A program made the position numbers and the translations under genes. Under the pieces are notes generated by a model. The model had not been told where the DNA came from, ran no database searches, and saw only the letters and a program-made list of their open reading frames with translations. From assembly GCA_963746905.1 (NCBI GenBank), contig CAVVCY010000002.1, positions 310,001 to 374,000 on the forward strand: a stretch of 64,000 bases of DNA. Direction: 5' to 3'. Of the stretch, positions 8,292-16,936 are shown piece by piece (the stretch's first letter is position 1; every line of letters starts with the position of its first letter). The DNA is from JALYNX01 sp963746905 (lineage in GTDB: Bacteria; Actinomycetota; Acidimicrobiia; Spongiisociales; ZC4RG35).

Positions 8292-8317
8292 GTGCCGAGC
8301 CCTCACGGACTCGGCAC
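8292..8317 (-). terminator. Hairpin downstream of recA
   Basis: GTGCCGAG (8292-8299) pairs with CTCGGCAC (8310-8317). On the minus strand it is followed by a T-rich tail (GTTTGTTTCC). It lies after the recA stop and just before the rny ribosome site, so it probably terminates recA and may trim the rny leader. The rest of the 8264-8460 gap shows no gene. Confidence 0.6.
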
Positions 8318-8460
8318 ACGAACGGAGTTAGCGACGAAAGCGAGTGAAATCACCCGTCGGCTCGATCGCTCCTCCTGATCACGTTTCTCTCTCCGGTTTG
8401 CAGTTCAAATTTCGTGTGCTGAGACCGGATGCTACACACCGAAGTCGCGAATAAGAACGT

Positions 8461-10617
8461 CTACTCCTCGAGGGACGATGCGTCCTCGGGAACCGTCTCC
8501 GAGGCTGTGACGTCCTCCGGTTCTTCCGCTCCTTCAGAATCCCCAGATTTCTCGCCAAGCCCGACCAGTTCGTAGACCTTGGCCTGGAGTTGCATAGCCA
8601 CTTCCGGGTTTTCCCTCAAGAAGCGCTTGGAGTTCTCCCGACCTTGACCCAACTGGTCGTCGTCGAAGGTGAACCAGGCGCCACTCTTGCGAACCACCCC
8701 GTGATCCACAGCCACGTCGAGAAGGCTGCCCTCACGAGAGATCCCATGGCCGAACATGATGTCGAACTCGGCGAGACGGAACGGTGGCGCCATTTTGTTC
8801 TTGGCCACCTTCACCTTCACCCGGTTCCCGACACTGTCTGCACCATCCTTGATGGTCTCCACCCGTCGGATATCGAGACGGACCGATGAGTAGAACTTCA
8901 GTGCCCGACCACCCGGAGTGGTTTCTGGTGAGTTGTGGACCATGACACCGTCGACCAGATAGTTGTGGTGACCCTCGACCTCGATGTCGAAGCGACGCAT
9001 GCTCTTGGTGGGCGGCTTGACATGGATCTCGAGGATGGGCACTGCCGAAAGCTCATAAGTCTTCTCGGCCGGCTCCACGACAACCGATCCCTTGCCCCGA
9101 TGGTGCTGGAGGAGCTTGTAAGCCATAGCCTCCGGAACGTACGGGGAGATCAACTCATGGAGCGCCTCGGTCCCGTCACGGTCGAAGACGACAACGGCTT
9201 GGCCGGCCCGCTCTATCAGCTTGCAGCTGAGCCCATAGCTCTCGTTCAGCAGCGAAAGGAGCCGACGCTGCGATCCCTTGTCCATGGCCTGGACACAAAT
9301 GTCGGATCGACCCGCGGAACCATCCTTGCGTCGGACGGCAAAGCTGCCGTCATCCAAGTACCAAATGGCGAGAGCGAATGGAGTTAGCTCTTTCAGATAA
9401 TCCCAGCTGAAGACCTTCTTCCCACCGACATAGACGGACTCACGCAGTTCATCCAGCTCCACCAGAGGAGTGGTCTCCACCATCCGCCCGCCCTTCGCGT
9501 GGCGAGAAATGGATAGGGGAACGCCCTCCAACAGCCCGGCCTTCCAATCCGCATATGCGTTCTGCTTGGGGCCATGCCCGAAACGGAACCTCGACTTGAT
9601 TCCGGGGCCCTCAGCATGAGGCCTCTTCGGAGATATGGCTCCATCACCCATCAATGAACCCAGCACCAGCTGTCGCTGTTGCGAGGAGAGATAGTGCGGA
9701 AGTGGCATAAGTACTCGATCACCTGCCAACAACTCACCTGCTTCTCTCCAACCGCCGGGGGTGGAGATCAGGTGGTTGGCAGTGGCCGCAAACTGCGCCC
9801 TGCCGTTGCCTTCAGGCTTGTAGACCGTGAACTGCAAGAACTCGTCAGCGTTTCCATTGTCGAACCAGCTGATGACCTTTCTCGGTTCAACCTTCCCGGT
9901 CACTGGATCCACAGCCATCACCTCGACAGGAAGACGCTGGTTGACGATCTTGCCGATTTTCTCCCGGGAGCCGTCGGCAAGAGTCACCCGTGTCGAATAT
10001 TGAAAGCACCCGAACATGACACCGATTTTCTCCCGTAACTGGTTGATGAAAACGGCGGTGGTCTTCGACTTGTGCAGGTTCCCGGCCAGTTTGCGCATGG
10101 CCTGCGACATCAATCTCGCCTGGAGCCCAACATGGGAGTCACCCATCTCCCCTTCGATCTCGGCGCGGGGCACCAGGGCGGCGACAGAGTCGATCACCAG
10201 GACATCGAGGGCCCCGGAACGGATCAGCATGTCGGCGATCTCGAGCGCCTGCTCCCCGGTGTCGGGTTGCGAAATCAGAAGCTCGTCGACATCCACGCCG
10301 ATCGCCTTGGCGTAGACCGGGTCGAGGGCGTGCTCGGCGTCGATGAAGGCGGCGATGCCACCGTTGCGCTGTGCCTCAGCCACGATGTGGAGGGCGAGAC
10401 TGGTCTTACCCGAGCTTTCCGGCCCGTAGAGCTCGACGATGCGGCCCCGAGGGACACCACCGATCCCCAGCGCCAGGTCGAGAGAGAGCGCACCGGTGGA
10501 GATGACATCCACCTTGACGTTGGCCGCCTCTCCCATCTTCATGATGGCGCCCTTGCCAAACTGCCGCTCGATCTGGCTGAGCGCCATGTCCAGGGCCTTC
10601 TCACGTTCACTTCCCAC
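8461..10617 (-). CDS. recA: RecA recombinase containing an intein
   Basis: ATP-dependent strand-exchange protein and SOS co-protease. The 718-residue precursor consists of RecA split by a 359-residue intein; removing it leaves 359 residues, normal for the family. Residues 1-203 hold the Walker A loop (GPESSGKT, 65-72) and FIDAEHALDP. After the intein, SPETTPGGRALKFY resumes at residue 563. The tail is acidic (EEPEDVTASETVPEDASSLEE). Start is GTG at 10617, 7 bases after AGGAAGG. A LexA box lies 85 bases upstream. The gene follows cinA and thpR on the same strand but has its own SOS promoter region. Confidence 0.97.
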   Translation of the reverse strand: MGSEREKALDMALSQIERQFGKGAIMKMGEAANVKVDVISTGALSLDLALGIGGVPRGRIVELYGPESSGKTSLALHIVAEAQRNGGIAAFIDAEHALDPVYAKAIGVDVDELLISQPDTGEQALEIADMLIRSGALDVLVIDSVAALVPRAEIEGEMGDSHVGLQARLMSQAMRKLAGNLHKSKTTAVFINQLREKIGVMFGCFQYSTRVTLADGSREKIGKIVNQRLPVEVMAVDPVTGKVEPRKVISWFDNGNADEFLQFTVYKPEGNGRAQFAATANHLISTPGGWREAGELLAGDRVLMPLPHYLSSQQRQLVLGSLMGDGAISPKRPHAEGPGIKSRFRFGHGPKQNAYADWKAGLLEGVPLSISRHAKGGRMVETTPLVELDELRESVYVGGKKVFSWDYLKELTPFALAIWYLDDGSFAVRRKDGSAGRSDICVQAMDKGSQRRLLSLLNESYGLSCKLIERAGQAVVVFDRDGTEALHELISPYVPEAMAYKLLQHHRGKGSVVVEPAEKTYELSAVPILEIHVKPPTKSMRRFDIEVEGHHNYLVDGVMVHNSPETTPGGRALKFYSSVRLDIRRVETIKDGADSVGNRVKVKVAKNKMAPPFRLAEFDIMFGHGISREGSLLDVAVDHGVVRKSGAWFTFDDDQLGQGRENSKRFLRENPEVAMQLQAKVYELVGLGEKSGDSEGAEEPEDVTASETVPEDASSLEE
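8932..10008 (-). mobile_element. RecA intein with LAGLIDADG homing-endonuclease domain (RecA-b site)
   Basis: Precursor residues 204-562, between ...KIGVMFG and SPETTPGG. The splicing blocks are present: Cys1 (CFQYSTRVTLADGS), block B (FAATANHLISTPGGW), block F/G (MRRFDIEVEGHHNYLVDGV and the terminal VHN) followed by +1 Ser. The endonuclease part has both LAGLIDADG-type motifs (LVLGSLMGDG near intein residue 115 and IWYLDDGSF near 215), with acidic residues kept, so the homing nuclease looks potentially active. Site and sequence resemble the Mycobacterium leprae RecA intein, not that of M. tuberculosis, which sits further downstream. No frame damage is seen in this long insert. Confidence 0.95.
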
Positions 10618-10701
10618 TTCGGTTCCTTCCTCGAAGTCCTATGACGGTCAACGTATCTCCTGCCACCGACAAGAAGTTCTGGCTCCGTCGGATACTAGAC
10701 C

Positions 10702-10717
10702 GAACATGTGTTCGTCA
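10702..10717 (-). promoter_or_regulatory. LexA box upstream of recA
   Basis: CGAAC-ATGT-GTTCG is a perfect 5+5 palindrome of the actinobacterial SOS type; the outer positions are C and T. It lies between the thpR stop (10725) and the recA start (10617). It ties recA to the lexA regulon seen at 2949-3060. Confidence 0.85.
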
Positions 10718-10724
10718 GTGGTAA

Positions 10725-11276
10725 TTACCTCTTCAATTCGAAGATTTCAAGGGGCTCGTAACTGGCCGCCCCCGAGCCCAGCAGGGATCGGTAGACGATC
10801 ATCGTCTCACACCGCCAGCCGATCCCGGCGTCACCAAACGACTCGATCAAGCTCGCCACGTCGGCCTGGGGGCGGATCCGGCTCAGAGTGAGATGGGGCC
10901 GAAACGGGCGTTCTTCTGCGGCGAGACCGGCGGCCTGTGCTGCCTCGTCGCAGACGGAGGCCAGTCGATCCAACTCCCCCACACCCTGCGACACCCCAAG
11001 CCAGAGAACGGTGGCTCGCTTCGGATTCGGGAAGGCGCCCATCGAGCCCAGAGCCATCCGAAAGGTCGATCCCAGCCCGGCCGGGTCGAGTTGAGAGATG
11101 AAGCGCTCGTATGTCACCTCGTCGACACTTCCCAGGAAGCGGAGGGTGAGATGCCAGTTTCCCGCAGGCACGACTTTTCCCGGCAGGGAAAGTGGTCGGA
11201 GCTTGTCATCGAGGGCGAGTCGAACTTCCGCCGGCAGAGGGACGGCGGCGAACACCCTGCCTAGGGAGCCCACCAT
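10725..11276 (-). CDS. thpR: RNA 2',3'-cyclic phosphodiesterase (2H family, LigT-like)
   Basis: 183-residue 2H phosphoesterase. The two HxTx signatures appear as NWHLTLRFLG (near residue 41) and FRPHLTLSRIR (near residue 126), forming the two-histidine active site that opens 2',3'-cyclic phosphates; older names call it 2'-5' RNA ligase. The N-terminal RVFAAVPLP is typical. The start overlaps the end of cinA by 16 bases, suggesting translational coupling. The order cinA-thpR-recA is common in bacteria. Its physiological substrate in actinomycetes is not established. Confidence 0.9.
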   Translation of the reverse strand: MVGSLGRVFAAVPLPAEVRLALDDKLRPLSLPGKVVPAGNWHLTLRFLGSVDEVTYERFISQLDPAGLGSTFRMALGSMGAFPNPKRATVLWLGVSQGVGELDRLASVCDEAAQAAGLAAEERPFRPHLTLSRIRPQADVASLIESFGDAGIGWRCETMIVYRSLLGSGAASYEPLEIFELKR

Positions 11277-12496
11277 TGCCCGATCAGCGCGAGTCGGGTC
11301 AGATGAAGGGCCGCGGTGGTCCCATACGTCCGCACCCGTTCCCGATCGCCGGTGAAACGGATCTCCCGACCCCGGACATCGTCGGGGATGGCGACCGCGA
11401 CGATCACCGTGCCCGCAGGCTTTTCGAGGGGTTCGGGGCCGGCCGAGCCGGTCACTGCCACTGCGACGTCGACACCGAGCAGGTCGCGGGCGCCCACCGC
11501 CATCGCCACCGCGGTGTCTACGTTCACCACTTCGTGAACGTCGCTGACCCCAAGGAGACGATGCTTGAGTTGGGGGTCGTAGGCGACGAGGCCGCCCTTC
11601 ATCACAGCAGATGACCCCGGGAGGTCGGTGAGACGGGCCGCAACCATGCCGCCGGTCATCGATTCGGCGGTCCCTATGGAATAGCCGAGGTCGGTGAGCA
11701 GCCGGAGCAGGATCTTCTCGATGGTGTCGTCGTCGGTCCCAAAGACACTGTCCCCGAGACGGGACCGGACCTCGTTCTCCATCGGCTCGATCAGGGACTC
11801 AGCCTCGGCGGCGTCGTCAGCCTTGGCTGTTATCCGCACCTTGATCTCAGATGCCGAGGCGAGAAAGGCGATGGATGGATTGGTGGAGCCGGTGTATAGA
11901 TCGTCGAGCATCTCGGCGACCTCCGACTCGGGGCGGCCCCAGGTTCTGATCACCCGACTGACAATCACCCCGGTCTGGCCAGACCGGTCCATCAGCCTCG
12001 GTAACACCTCAGCGATCACCAGGTGCTCCATCTCAGCGGGCACCCCGGGAACACAGAAGATCCACTTGCCCTCATGCTCTAGCGCCAGACCCGGAGCCGT
12101 CCCGCGAGGGTTGGGCAGGAGGTCGGCGCCTACGGGGTGATAGGCCTGGCGAAGGTTGCTCGGCGGCATTTCCCTCCCCCGCCGCGACCACCACTCTTCC
12201 AACTCCTTGGCGTAGGTCTCGCTGTAGACCAACTCGCGGCCGGTGGCGGTGCAGACAGCCTCCCGGGTCAGGTCGTCCTGCGTGGGCCCGATCCCGCCCG
12301 TGATGATCACGGCGTCCGCCCGATCCAGGGCCAGCCTGATCGTTGCTGCGATGCGCTCGATGTTGTCACCGACGGTCTGCTGATAGTGGGCATCGAAACC
12401 ACGCTCGGCAAGCGCAGTGCCCATGAAGGATGTGTTGGAGTTGACGATCTGACCGAGGAGGAGCTCGGTGCCCACGGCGATGACCTCGACTATCAC
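11261..12496 (-). CDS. cinA: CinA-family protein: nucleotide pyrophosphatase domain plus NMN amidohydrolase domain
   Basis: 411 residues in two parts. The N-terminal COG1058/MoCF-like domain (VIAVGTELLLGQIVNSN, TGGIGPTQDDLTREA, PGVPAEMEHL) hydrolyses ADP-ribose-type dinucleotides in characterised members. The C-terminal PncC domain (IGTAESMTGGMVAARLTDLPGSS, VTGSAGPE) deamidates NMN for NAD recycling. Start is ATG at 12496, 19 bases after the rimO stop, so rimO-cinA-thpR are probably one transcript running towards recA. Full length with no missing signature motif. Confidence 0.93.
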   Translation of the reverse strand: MIVEVIAVGTELLLGQIVNSNTSFMGTALAERGFDAHYQQTVGDNIERIAATIRLALDRADAVIITGGIGPTQDDLTREAVCTATGRELVYSETYAKELEEWWSRRGREMPPSNLRQAYHPVGADLLPNPRGTAPGLALEHEGKWIFCVPGVPAEMEHLVIAEVLPRLMDRSGQTGVIVSRVIRTWGRPESEVAEMLDDLYTGSTNPSIAFLASASEIKVRITAKADDAAEAESLIEPMENEVRSRLGDSVFGTDDDTIEKILLRLLTDLGYSIGTAESMTGGMVAARLTDLPGSSAVMKGGLVAYDPQLKHRLLGVSDVHEVVNVDTAVAMAVGARDLLGVDVAVAVTGSAGPEPLEKPAGTVIVAVAIPDDVRGREIRFTGDRERVRTYGTTAALHLTRLALIGQWWAP

Positions 12497-12515
12497 GGTG
12501 TTCTGCCCGCCCGAC

Positions 12516-13959
12516 TCACCGCGAAAGAGGTGCCCCCCTCCCCGCCTTCGGCGGTACTCCCCGGAACCCCCTCCGTCTCGGCCGGTGGCCGATCCACCTC
12601 CCCCAACGTCGCTCCGCTCCTGGGGAGGAAATGCTCGCTTCGCTCACTGGGGAGAGAATTACCGCCTCCATGTCGGGGCCGAAGACCCCCACGTACTCGG
12701 CGTTGACCCACTCCCCGACCTGACCACGATCGAGTCGGATCACTCCATCTATCTCCGGCGCCTGCCGGTGTGACCTCCCGATCGGCACACCATCCTCCAC
12801 CTGGTCGATCAACACCAGATCGGTTCGACCCAACCACTCCGAGTTGCGAGCCTCGGTCATCTCATCCTGGATCCGGGAGAGATAGCGCAATCGTTCCATC
12901 GTCTTCTCCCGCGGCACCTGGTCTTCCATCTCCGCCGCCGGTGTTCCCGGCTCTGCCGAATAAGGGAAGAACCCGGCCCAATCGAGCATCGCCTCGTCGA
13001 GGAAGTCGGCGAGCATCTCGACGTCGTCATCACTCTCCCCGGGAAACCCGACGATGAACGAGGAGCGAAGGGCGGATTCCGGGTCGAGCTCGCGGATCCG
13101 CTCGATCAGCTCCAGATGCTTCTCGTAGTTGCCCGGCCGCTTCATCCGGCGCAGGAGCGGGCCGGCCACATGCTGGAGCGAGAGGTCGAAGTATGGAGCC
13201 ACCTTCTCGTTCTCGGTGATTTCGAGGAGGAGCCGTTCCCTGATCTCACGAGGATGGAGGTAGAGCAGCCGTAGTCCGGCGCAAACCGTCCACGTCGGAG
13301 ACAAAGGCCAATAGGTCGGGCAAGCCGCCCGGAGCCTCGATGTCCCGCCCGTACGCGGCGAGGTCCTGAGCCACCAGGACCACCTCGGACACCCCGCCGG
13401 CCACCAGGAGCGCTAACTCCTCCCGGATCTCGACCGGTCGCCGCGACCGCTGCTTGCCCCGGATCGAGGGGATGGCGCAGAAGGTGCACGGTTTGTCGCA
13501 ACCCTCAGCAACCTTGAGGTAAGCGTATGGAAGGTCAGAGGCCGGGCGACCGGTGGCGTGAAGAATGTCCATGATCGGCCGGCGACGCATCTCGACCGGA
13601 TGCCAGCCGGTGAGACCGTCGAGGACCCCGACCAGTTCGCCGTATCGATCGATTCCGAGGACAGCATCCACTTCGGGTAACGCCGACTCGACCTCAGACC
13701 CGAACCGCTGAGCCATGCACCCGATCACGACCGAACGGGCCCCCGGTCGCTTCCTGCCCTCCAACTCCAAGATCACGTCAACCGACTCGGCCCGGGCTTC
13801 TTCGATGAAGGCGCAGGTGTTGACCATCACCACGTCGGCCTCTTCAGGGCTGTCTGCCCAGCCGTAACCGGCCTCGGAGAGCATGGCGATCAGCTTCTCC
13901 GAGTCGACTTGGTTCTTGGCACATCCGAGCGTGCTCAGCCAGACATTGGGACCGGGCAT
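12516..13959 (-). CDS. rimO: Ribosomal protein S12 methylthiotransferase RimO (one frameshift; repeat-encoded tail)
   Basis: Radical-SAM enzyme that methylthiolates Asp88 of ribosomal protein S12. The first frame carries WLSTLGCAKNQVDSEKL, VNTCAFIEEARAES, the S12-type cluster motif CDKPCTFCAIPSIRGKQ, and PVEIREE. The second continues LLYLHPREI, LQHVAGPLLRRMKRPG, IVGFPGESD and a TRAM domain ending VGVFGPDMEAVI. One extra base near 13275 explains the shift: deleting it gives DGLRR-LRLLYLHPRE. The last 48 or so residues lie beyond the TRAM domain and are encoded almost wholly by a dispersed GC-rich repeat (12532-12654), so they are probably not part of the ancestral enzyme. Start ATG 13959 follows AAGGTGAG. 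Confidence 0.93.
12532..12654. repeat. Dispersed palindromic repeat, copy in the rimO 3' end
   Basis: A compound element: GCCCCCCTCC, a small hairpin (CCGCCTTCGGCGG), TACTCCCC, a second GC-rich hairpin (CGGCCGGTGGCCG), CTCCCCCAACGTCGCTCCG with pairing TGGGGAGG, then TGCTCGCTTCGCTCACTGGGGAGAG. The same modules recur at 25956-26252 and 51190-51250. It lies inside the coding region and is read in frame as the tail of RimO. Confidence 0.8.
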
Positions 13960-13978
13960 CGCCTCACCTTAAAGGGAG

Positions 13979-14233
13979 TTACGACCGGGACTCCTCGACC
14001 ACAGCCAGCAGGTGGCCTGAGCCGACGGCATCGGCAAGGGTGTTCCAGGTCGAGGTTGTCACCCGACCGTCTTCCTCGATCTGCCAACACGCGAAATAGA
14101 TGGCGTCGGCAACCGCCCCCAGCGTGTGATCGGCGTCATAGGCCTCGGCAACGGAGGTCCTGGCCCCGGCCACGTCGCCGCGGGCCACCGCTCGGATCGC
14201 CTCTTCGACGAAGGCCTGAGCCTTCGAGTCCAT
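13979..14233 (-). CDS. Small acidic protein, unknown function
   Basis: 84 residues with no family I recognise. It is helical and soluble in character, rich in Ala, Glu and Asp, with two Trp (FACWQIEEDG, TSTWNTLADAV) and no membrane segment or cysteine-metal motif. Its ATG overlaps the stop of the GAPDH-like gene (TGATG), so the two are probably translated together. It lies 19 bases before rimO. Coupling to the dehydrogenase-like gene suggests a partner or accessory role, but nothing more can be said. Confidence 0.65.
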   Translation of the reverse strand: MDSKAQAFVEEAIRAVARGDVAGARTSVAEAYDADHTLGAVADAIYFACWQIEEDGRVTTSTWNTLADAVGSGHLLAVVEESRS

Positions 14234-15288
14234 CAGATCTCGCGGAATAGGTAGCGCCGCAGGATGTCGATGCGACGATCGAGAGACTCGGGGTCGAGAT
14301 ACCAGAGCATGGCCGCCACGGTCGAGAGCAAGGGGTTACCGTCCTGAGGGGTGAAGGAGAACCCGACCACCTCGTTCCCATTGCGCACGGCCAGGGTGTC
14401 GAGAGCCACCACCGTCTGGCTCATGATCCTGCCGTAGTAGCCGTGGTCCCGGCCGAAGGAAAAGATCTGGTTGGCCGAGGTCTTGTTGGTGACCGCCACC
14501 CGAGTGTTAGCCATAAGCCGCTCCTTCGCCTGCTCGACCGTGATCTGCTCGTCGAGCTCCAAGGAGAACTGGATCGAGTGCATGTACTGGGTGTTCAACT
14601 TCACCGCCGACGAATAGAGGTTGAGGTCGTAGCCCAGGGTCTCGAATAGGCGGTGAGCGTCCCGAGCGTGGTGGGTCCCGAATCGCTCATCCTTGTGCGG
14701 CTCCACGGTGGGGCTGGCCACGAACCCATCGTCCTGGCTGATGTCGTTGGCCCTCCTCATGCAGAGGAAGCGCCCGTCTTCGAGGTGACTCGTACCGTCG
14801 GCTTCGATCGCCAACGACCTGATCAGAACCGCGATGTTGTGCGTGTTGCAGGAGACGATCTGGAGGAACTTGTCGTCGCCTCTCACCAGGGCCAGATCGT
14901 TGATCCCCCTGGCGTACATCTTCCCGAATCCGAACTCGGAGCCCTGCGCCATGAATCCGATGGGGCCCTCGGCATGGTTGTAGAACTCGTCCTTCATCTG
15001 ATTGCCAACCGGCGTGCAATCGATGACCACGGTGGCTCTGTCGATGGCCTCCCTCGCCTCGTACTTTGGTGCGTGGCCCAACTCCTCGAATGCCGATCGT
15101 CGGTCGTCGTCGACCGAAAGGACTGCCCCGCGGCCGGTGAGGTCGTTGACCTTGGCCCGCTCGGTGAGCAACGGAGTCCGTTTGTGAAAGGTGACTTCGT
15201 CGATGCCGAAGTGCTCCTTGTTGTCGGCGAGCAGGCCGATCAAGGGCTCTCCGATGGTGCCGGTGCCCACGACGTGGACGATGTTCAT
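14233..15288 (-). CDS. Type II (archaeal-type) glyceraldehyde-3-phosphate dehydrogenase-like protein
   Basis: 351 residues. An N-terminal dinucleotide-binding start (MNIVHVVGTGTIGEPLIGLL) is followed by ATVVIDCTPVGN and a catalytic-type cysteine in VSCNTHN (Cys147), the place of SCNTTG in archaeal GAPDH. Length and layout fit the archaeal class, not the usual bacterial GapA (SCTTNC). The change of the residues after SCNT to His-Asn instead of Thr-Gly is unusual and may mark a different substrate. Start ATG 15288 follows GGAGG by 5 bases; an ATG 12 bases upstream lacks such spacing. A classical gapA is not in this window, so this may be a paralogue with another role. Confidence 0.6.
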   Translation of the reverse strand: MNIVHVVGTGTIGEPLIGLLADNKEHFGIDEVTFHKRTPLLTERAKVNDLTGRGAVLSVDDDRRSAFEELGHAPKYEAREAIDRATVVIDCTPVGNQMKDEFYNHAEGPIGFMAQGSEFGFGKMYARGINDLALVRGDDKFLQIVSCNTHNIAVLIRSLAIEADGTSHLEDGRFLCMRRANDISQDDGFVASPTVEPHKDERFGTHHARDAHRLFETLGYDLNLYSSAVKLNTQYMHSIQFSLELDEQITVEQAKERLMANTRVAVTNKTSANQIFSFGRDHGYYGRIMSQTVVALDTLAVRNGNEVVGFSFTPQDGNPLLSTVAAMLWYLDPESLDRRIDILRRYLFREI

Positions 15289-15352
15289 GGGTGCCTCCAT
15301 GGAACCGACGCCCGATTCCGAGACTCCAGATTACCCGGCACTCGCCGGCTTC

Positions 15353-16118
15353 CTACCCGAGCAAGGCAGCAGCAACCGGGACCGCGCGCTGGCACACGTC
15401 ATCCGAAAGGACATCGTCCTCCCCCGCGGGCAAGGTGGTGACGTAGACGATTCGGTCATCGGATCGAGCGAACACCCCACCCGATGCGGTGAATCCGACG
15501 TCGACACAAAAGGCCTCTTCACCTAAACCGGGAACGTCCTCCCCACGGAAGGCGTCGGTCTCCACCGTGAGGGTGCCCGACTCATCGCTGCTTTGGGATA
15601 CCACCTGCCCGTCGGCGACGGCCGCCCAAGAGGCAAACACATCTGCCGCGTCACCACCGTCGTACACCGAGATCCACATCTGGACGGACGAATCCTCACT
15701 GCTGAGGAAGCAGGACGGAGCGTCGCCGAGCAACCGCGTGTCTTGGATCACACCCAGGATCTGACCGAGGACGCTGTCGCCGGAGACGGCGTCCACCTGT
15801 GACCCAAGGATGTTGCGACGCATCCTCGCTGCTGATGTACTGGCAGGGGGCCTCGTCGACCGCCTCTTCGACATTGTCGACGACTCTCCGGAAGAAGATG
15901 AAGATGGCGATCGCGACCAGAGCTCCCAGGACCACGACGATTCCCCCGACGATGATGGCGGCCTTGGCGCACCCGCTCATTCCGGTCGGCGCCGCCCCAC
16001 CGACAACCGGTGGGGTGGGAGGCATAGGTGGTGGCGCTGCGGCCGGTGGCGGGGGTTGCGGTGTTGGGGGGATCGGCTCCTGGTTCTCCTCTGGAGTCGG
16101 TGGGCCGTCGATGGTCAT
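15353..16118 (-). CDS. Proline-rich single-pass membrane protein (one frameshift), unknown function
   Basis: The first frame starts at 16118 with a Pro/Ala-rich cytoplasmic stretch of about 45 residues (PTPQPPPPAAAPPPMPPTPP), then one membrane segment (AAIIVGGIVVVLGALVAIAIFIFF) and EEAVDEAPCQYISSEDA. The second frame continues ILGSQVDAVSGDSVLGQILG, APSCFLSSEDSSVQMWISVY and ends PVAAALLG at 15353. The switch lies near 15815-15830, and the length implies one extra base. The external domain has about four cysteines that could pair. The plan (Pro-rich tail, anchor, small Cys-containing domain) is common among actinobacterial envelope proteins, but I cannot name the family. Confidence 0.65.
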
Positions 16119-16136
16119 GGCCGGGAACCTACCCGA

Positions 16137-16934
16137 TCACGAACCGGTGCCCGAGTAGGAGTTCACCCCGAGGGTCCACACTCGATACATGAGGGCAAAC
16201 AGGAGGACTCCGATCAGTGGTGCAAGGTAGACGAAGGTCGGGGCGGTGCCCGGTCGAAGGAACATCTGGGACGGATAGAAGGCCACGAATCCGATGGGGA
16301 TGACGAAGGTGAACAAGAACCGGAACACGCCGGTGAAGATGGTCATCGGGTACTTGGCGACTTCCCGAAGCCGCCAGGAGAGGCTGAGCATCGGCCAGGA
16401 GTCGATGAGCCAGAAGGCGGTGCAGGCAGCTGTGACAACCAGGGCGATCTGAACCAGTGAGGCTCCGAGCAATGCCGCCAACAGGAGACCGATGTTGCCG
16501 AGCGTCCACTCGATCCCGATTTGCCCCGAGGCGTAGATGAGAAGGCCAATGCCCGCCACCAATTGCACGATGCCTTTGACGTCGAACATCTCCGACATGT
16601 AATAGAACATCATGTTGAGTGGTCGGAAGTAGTACTTGACGAAGCTCCCGTCCTGGATCTGGAACCGAAGCTGCCAGACGTGGTCGAACAAGATCTGCAT
16701 CGGTGAGATCGCCACCATGTAGAAGGCGTAGATGAAGACCATCTCCTCGAGACTCCAACCGGCGAGTTGGGTGATCGACCCGAACAACACCCAGAACACG
16801 CCCAGGGTCACGAGGCTGGAGAAGAACATCCCGACCGAGCTGATGATGAAATCAGCGCGGTAGTGCAACCGGGCCTTCACGTATTGAGCCTCGATTCGGA
16901 AGTAGAGGCGGGCGTACCTGCGCAGCTTTTGCAC
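16137..16934 (-). CDS. ABC-2 type permease (second subunit)
   Basis: About 265 residues from a GTG at 16934 that follows a GGGGGG run and sits 2 bases after the previous stop. A longer frame to 17006 overlaps the upstream gene and is unlikely. Six hydrophobic segments are visible, for example FIISSVGMFFSSLVTLGVFW, LVAGIGLLIYASGQIGI and LLFALMYRVWTLGV. The family is the DUF990/COG3694-like permease that pairs with a second permease and a COG4586-type ATPase. Such systems export unknown substrates. Third gene of a three-gene minus-strand operon. Confidence 0.85.
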   Translation of the reverse strand: MQKLRRYARLYFRIEAQYVKARLHYRADFIISSVGMFFSSLVTLGVFWVLFGSITQLAGWSLEEMVFIYAFYMVAISPMQILFDHVWQLRFQIQDGSFVKYYFRPLNMMFYYMSEMFDVKGIVQLVAGIGLLIYASGQIGIEWTLGNIGLLLAALLGASLVQIALVVTAACTAFWLIDSWPMLSLSWRLREVAKYPMTIFTGVFRFLFTFVIPIGFVAFYPSQMFLRPGTAPTFVYLAPLIGVLLFALMYRVWTLGVNSYSGTGS

Positions 16935-16936
16935 GT

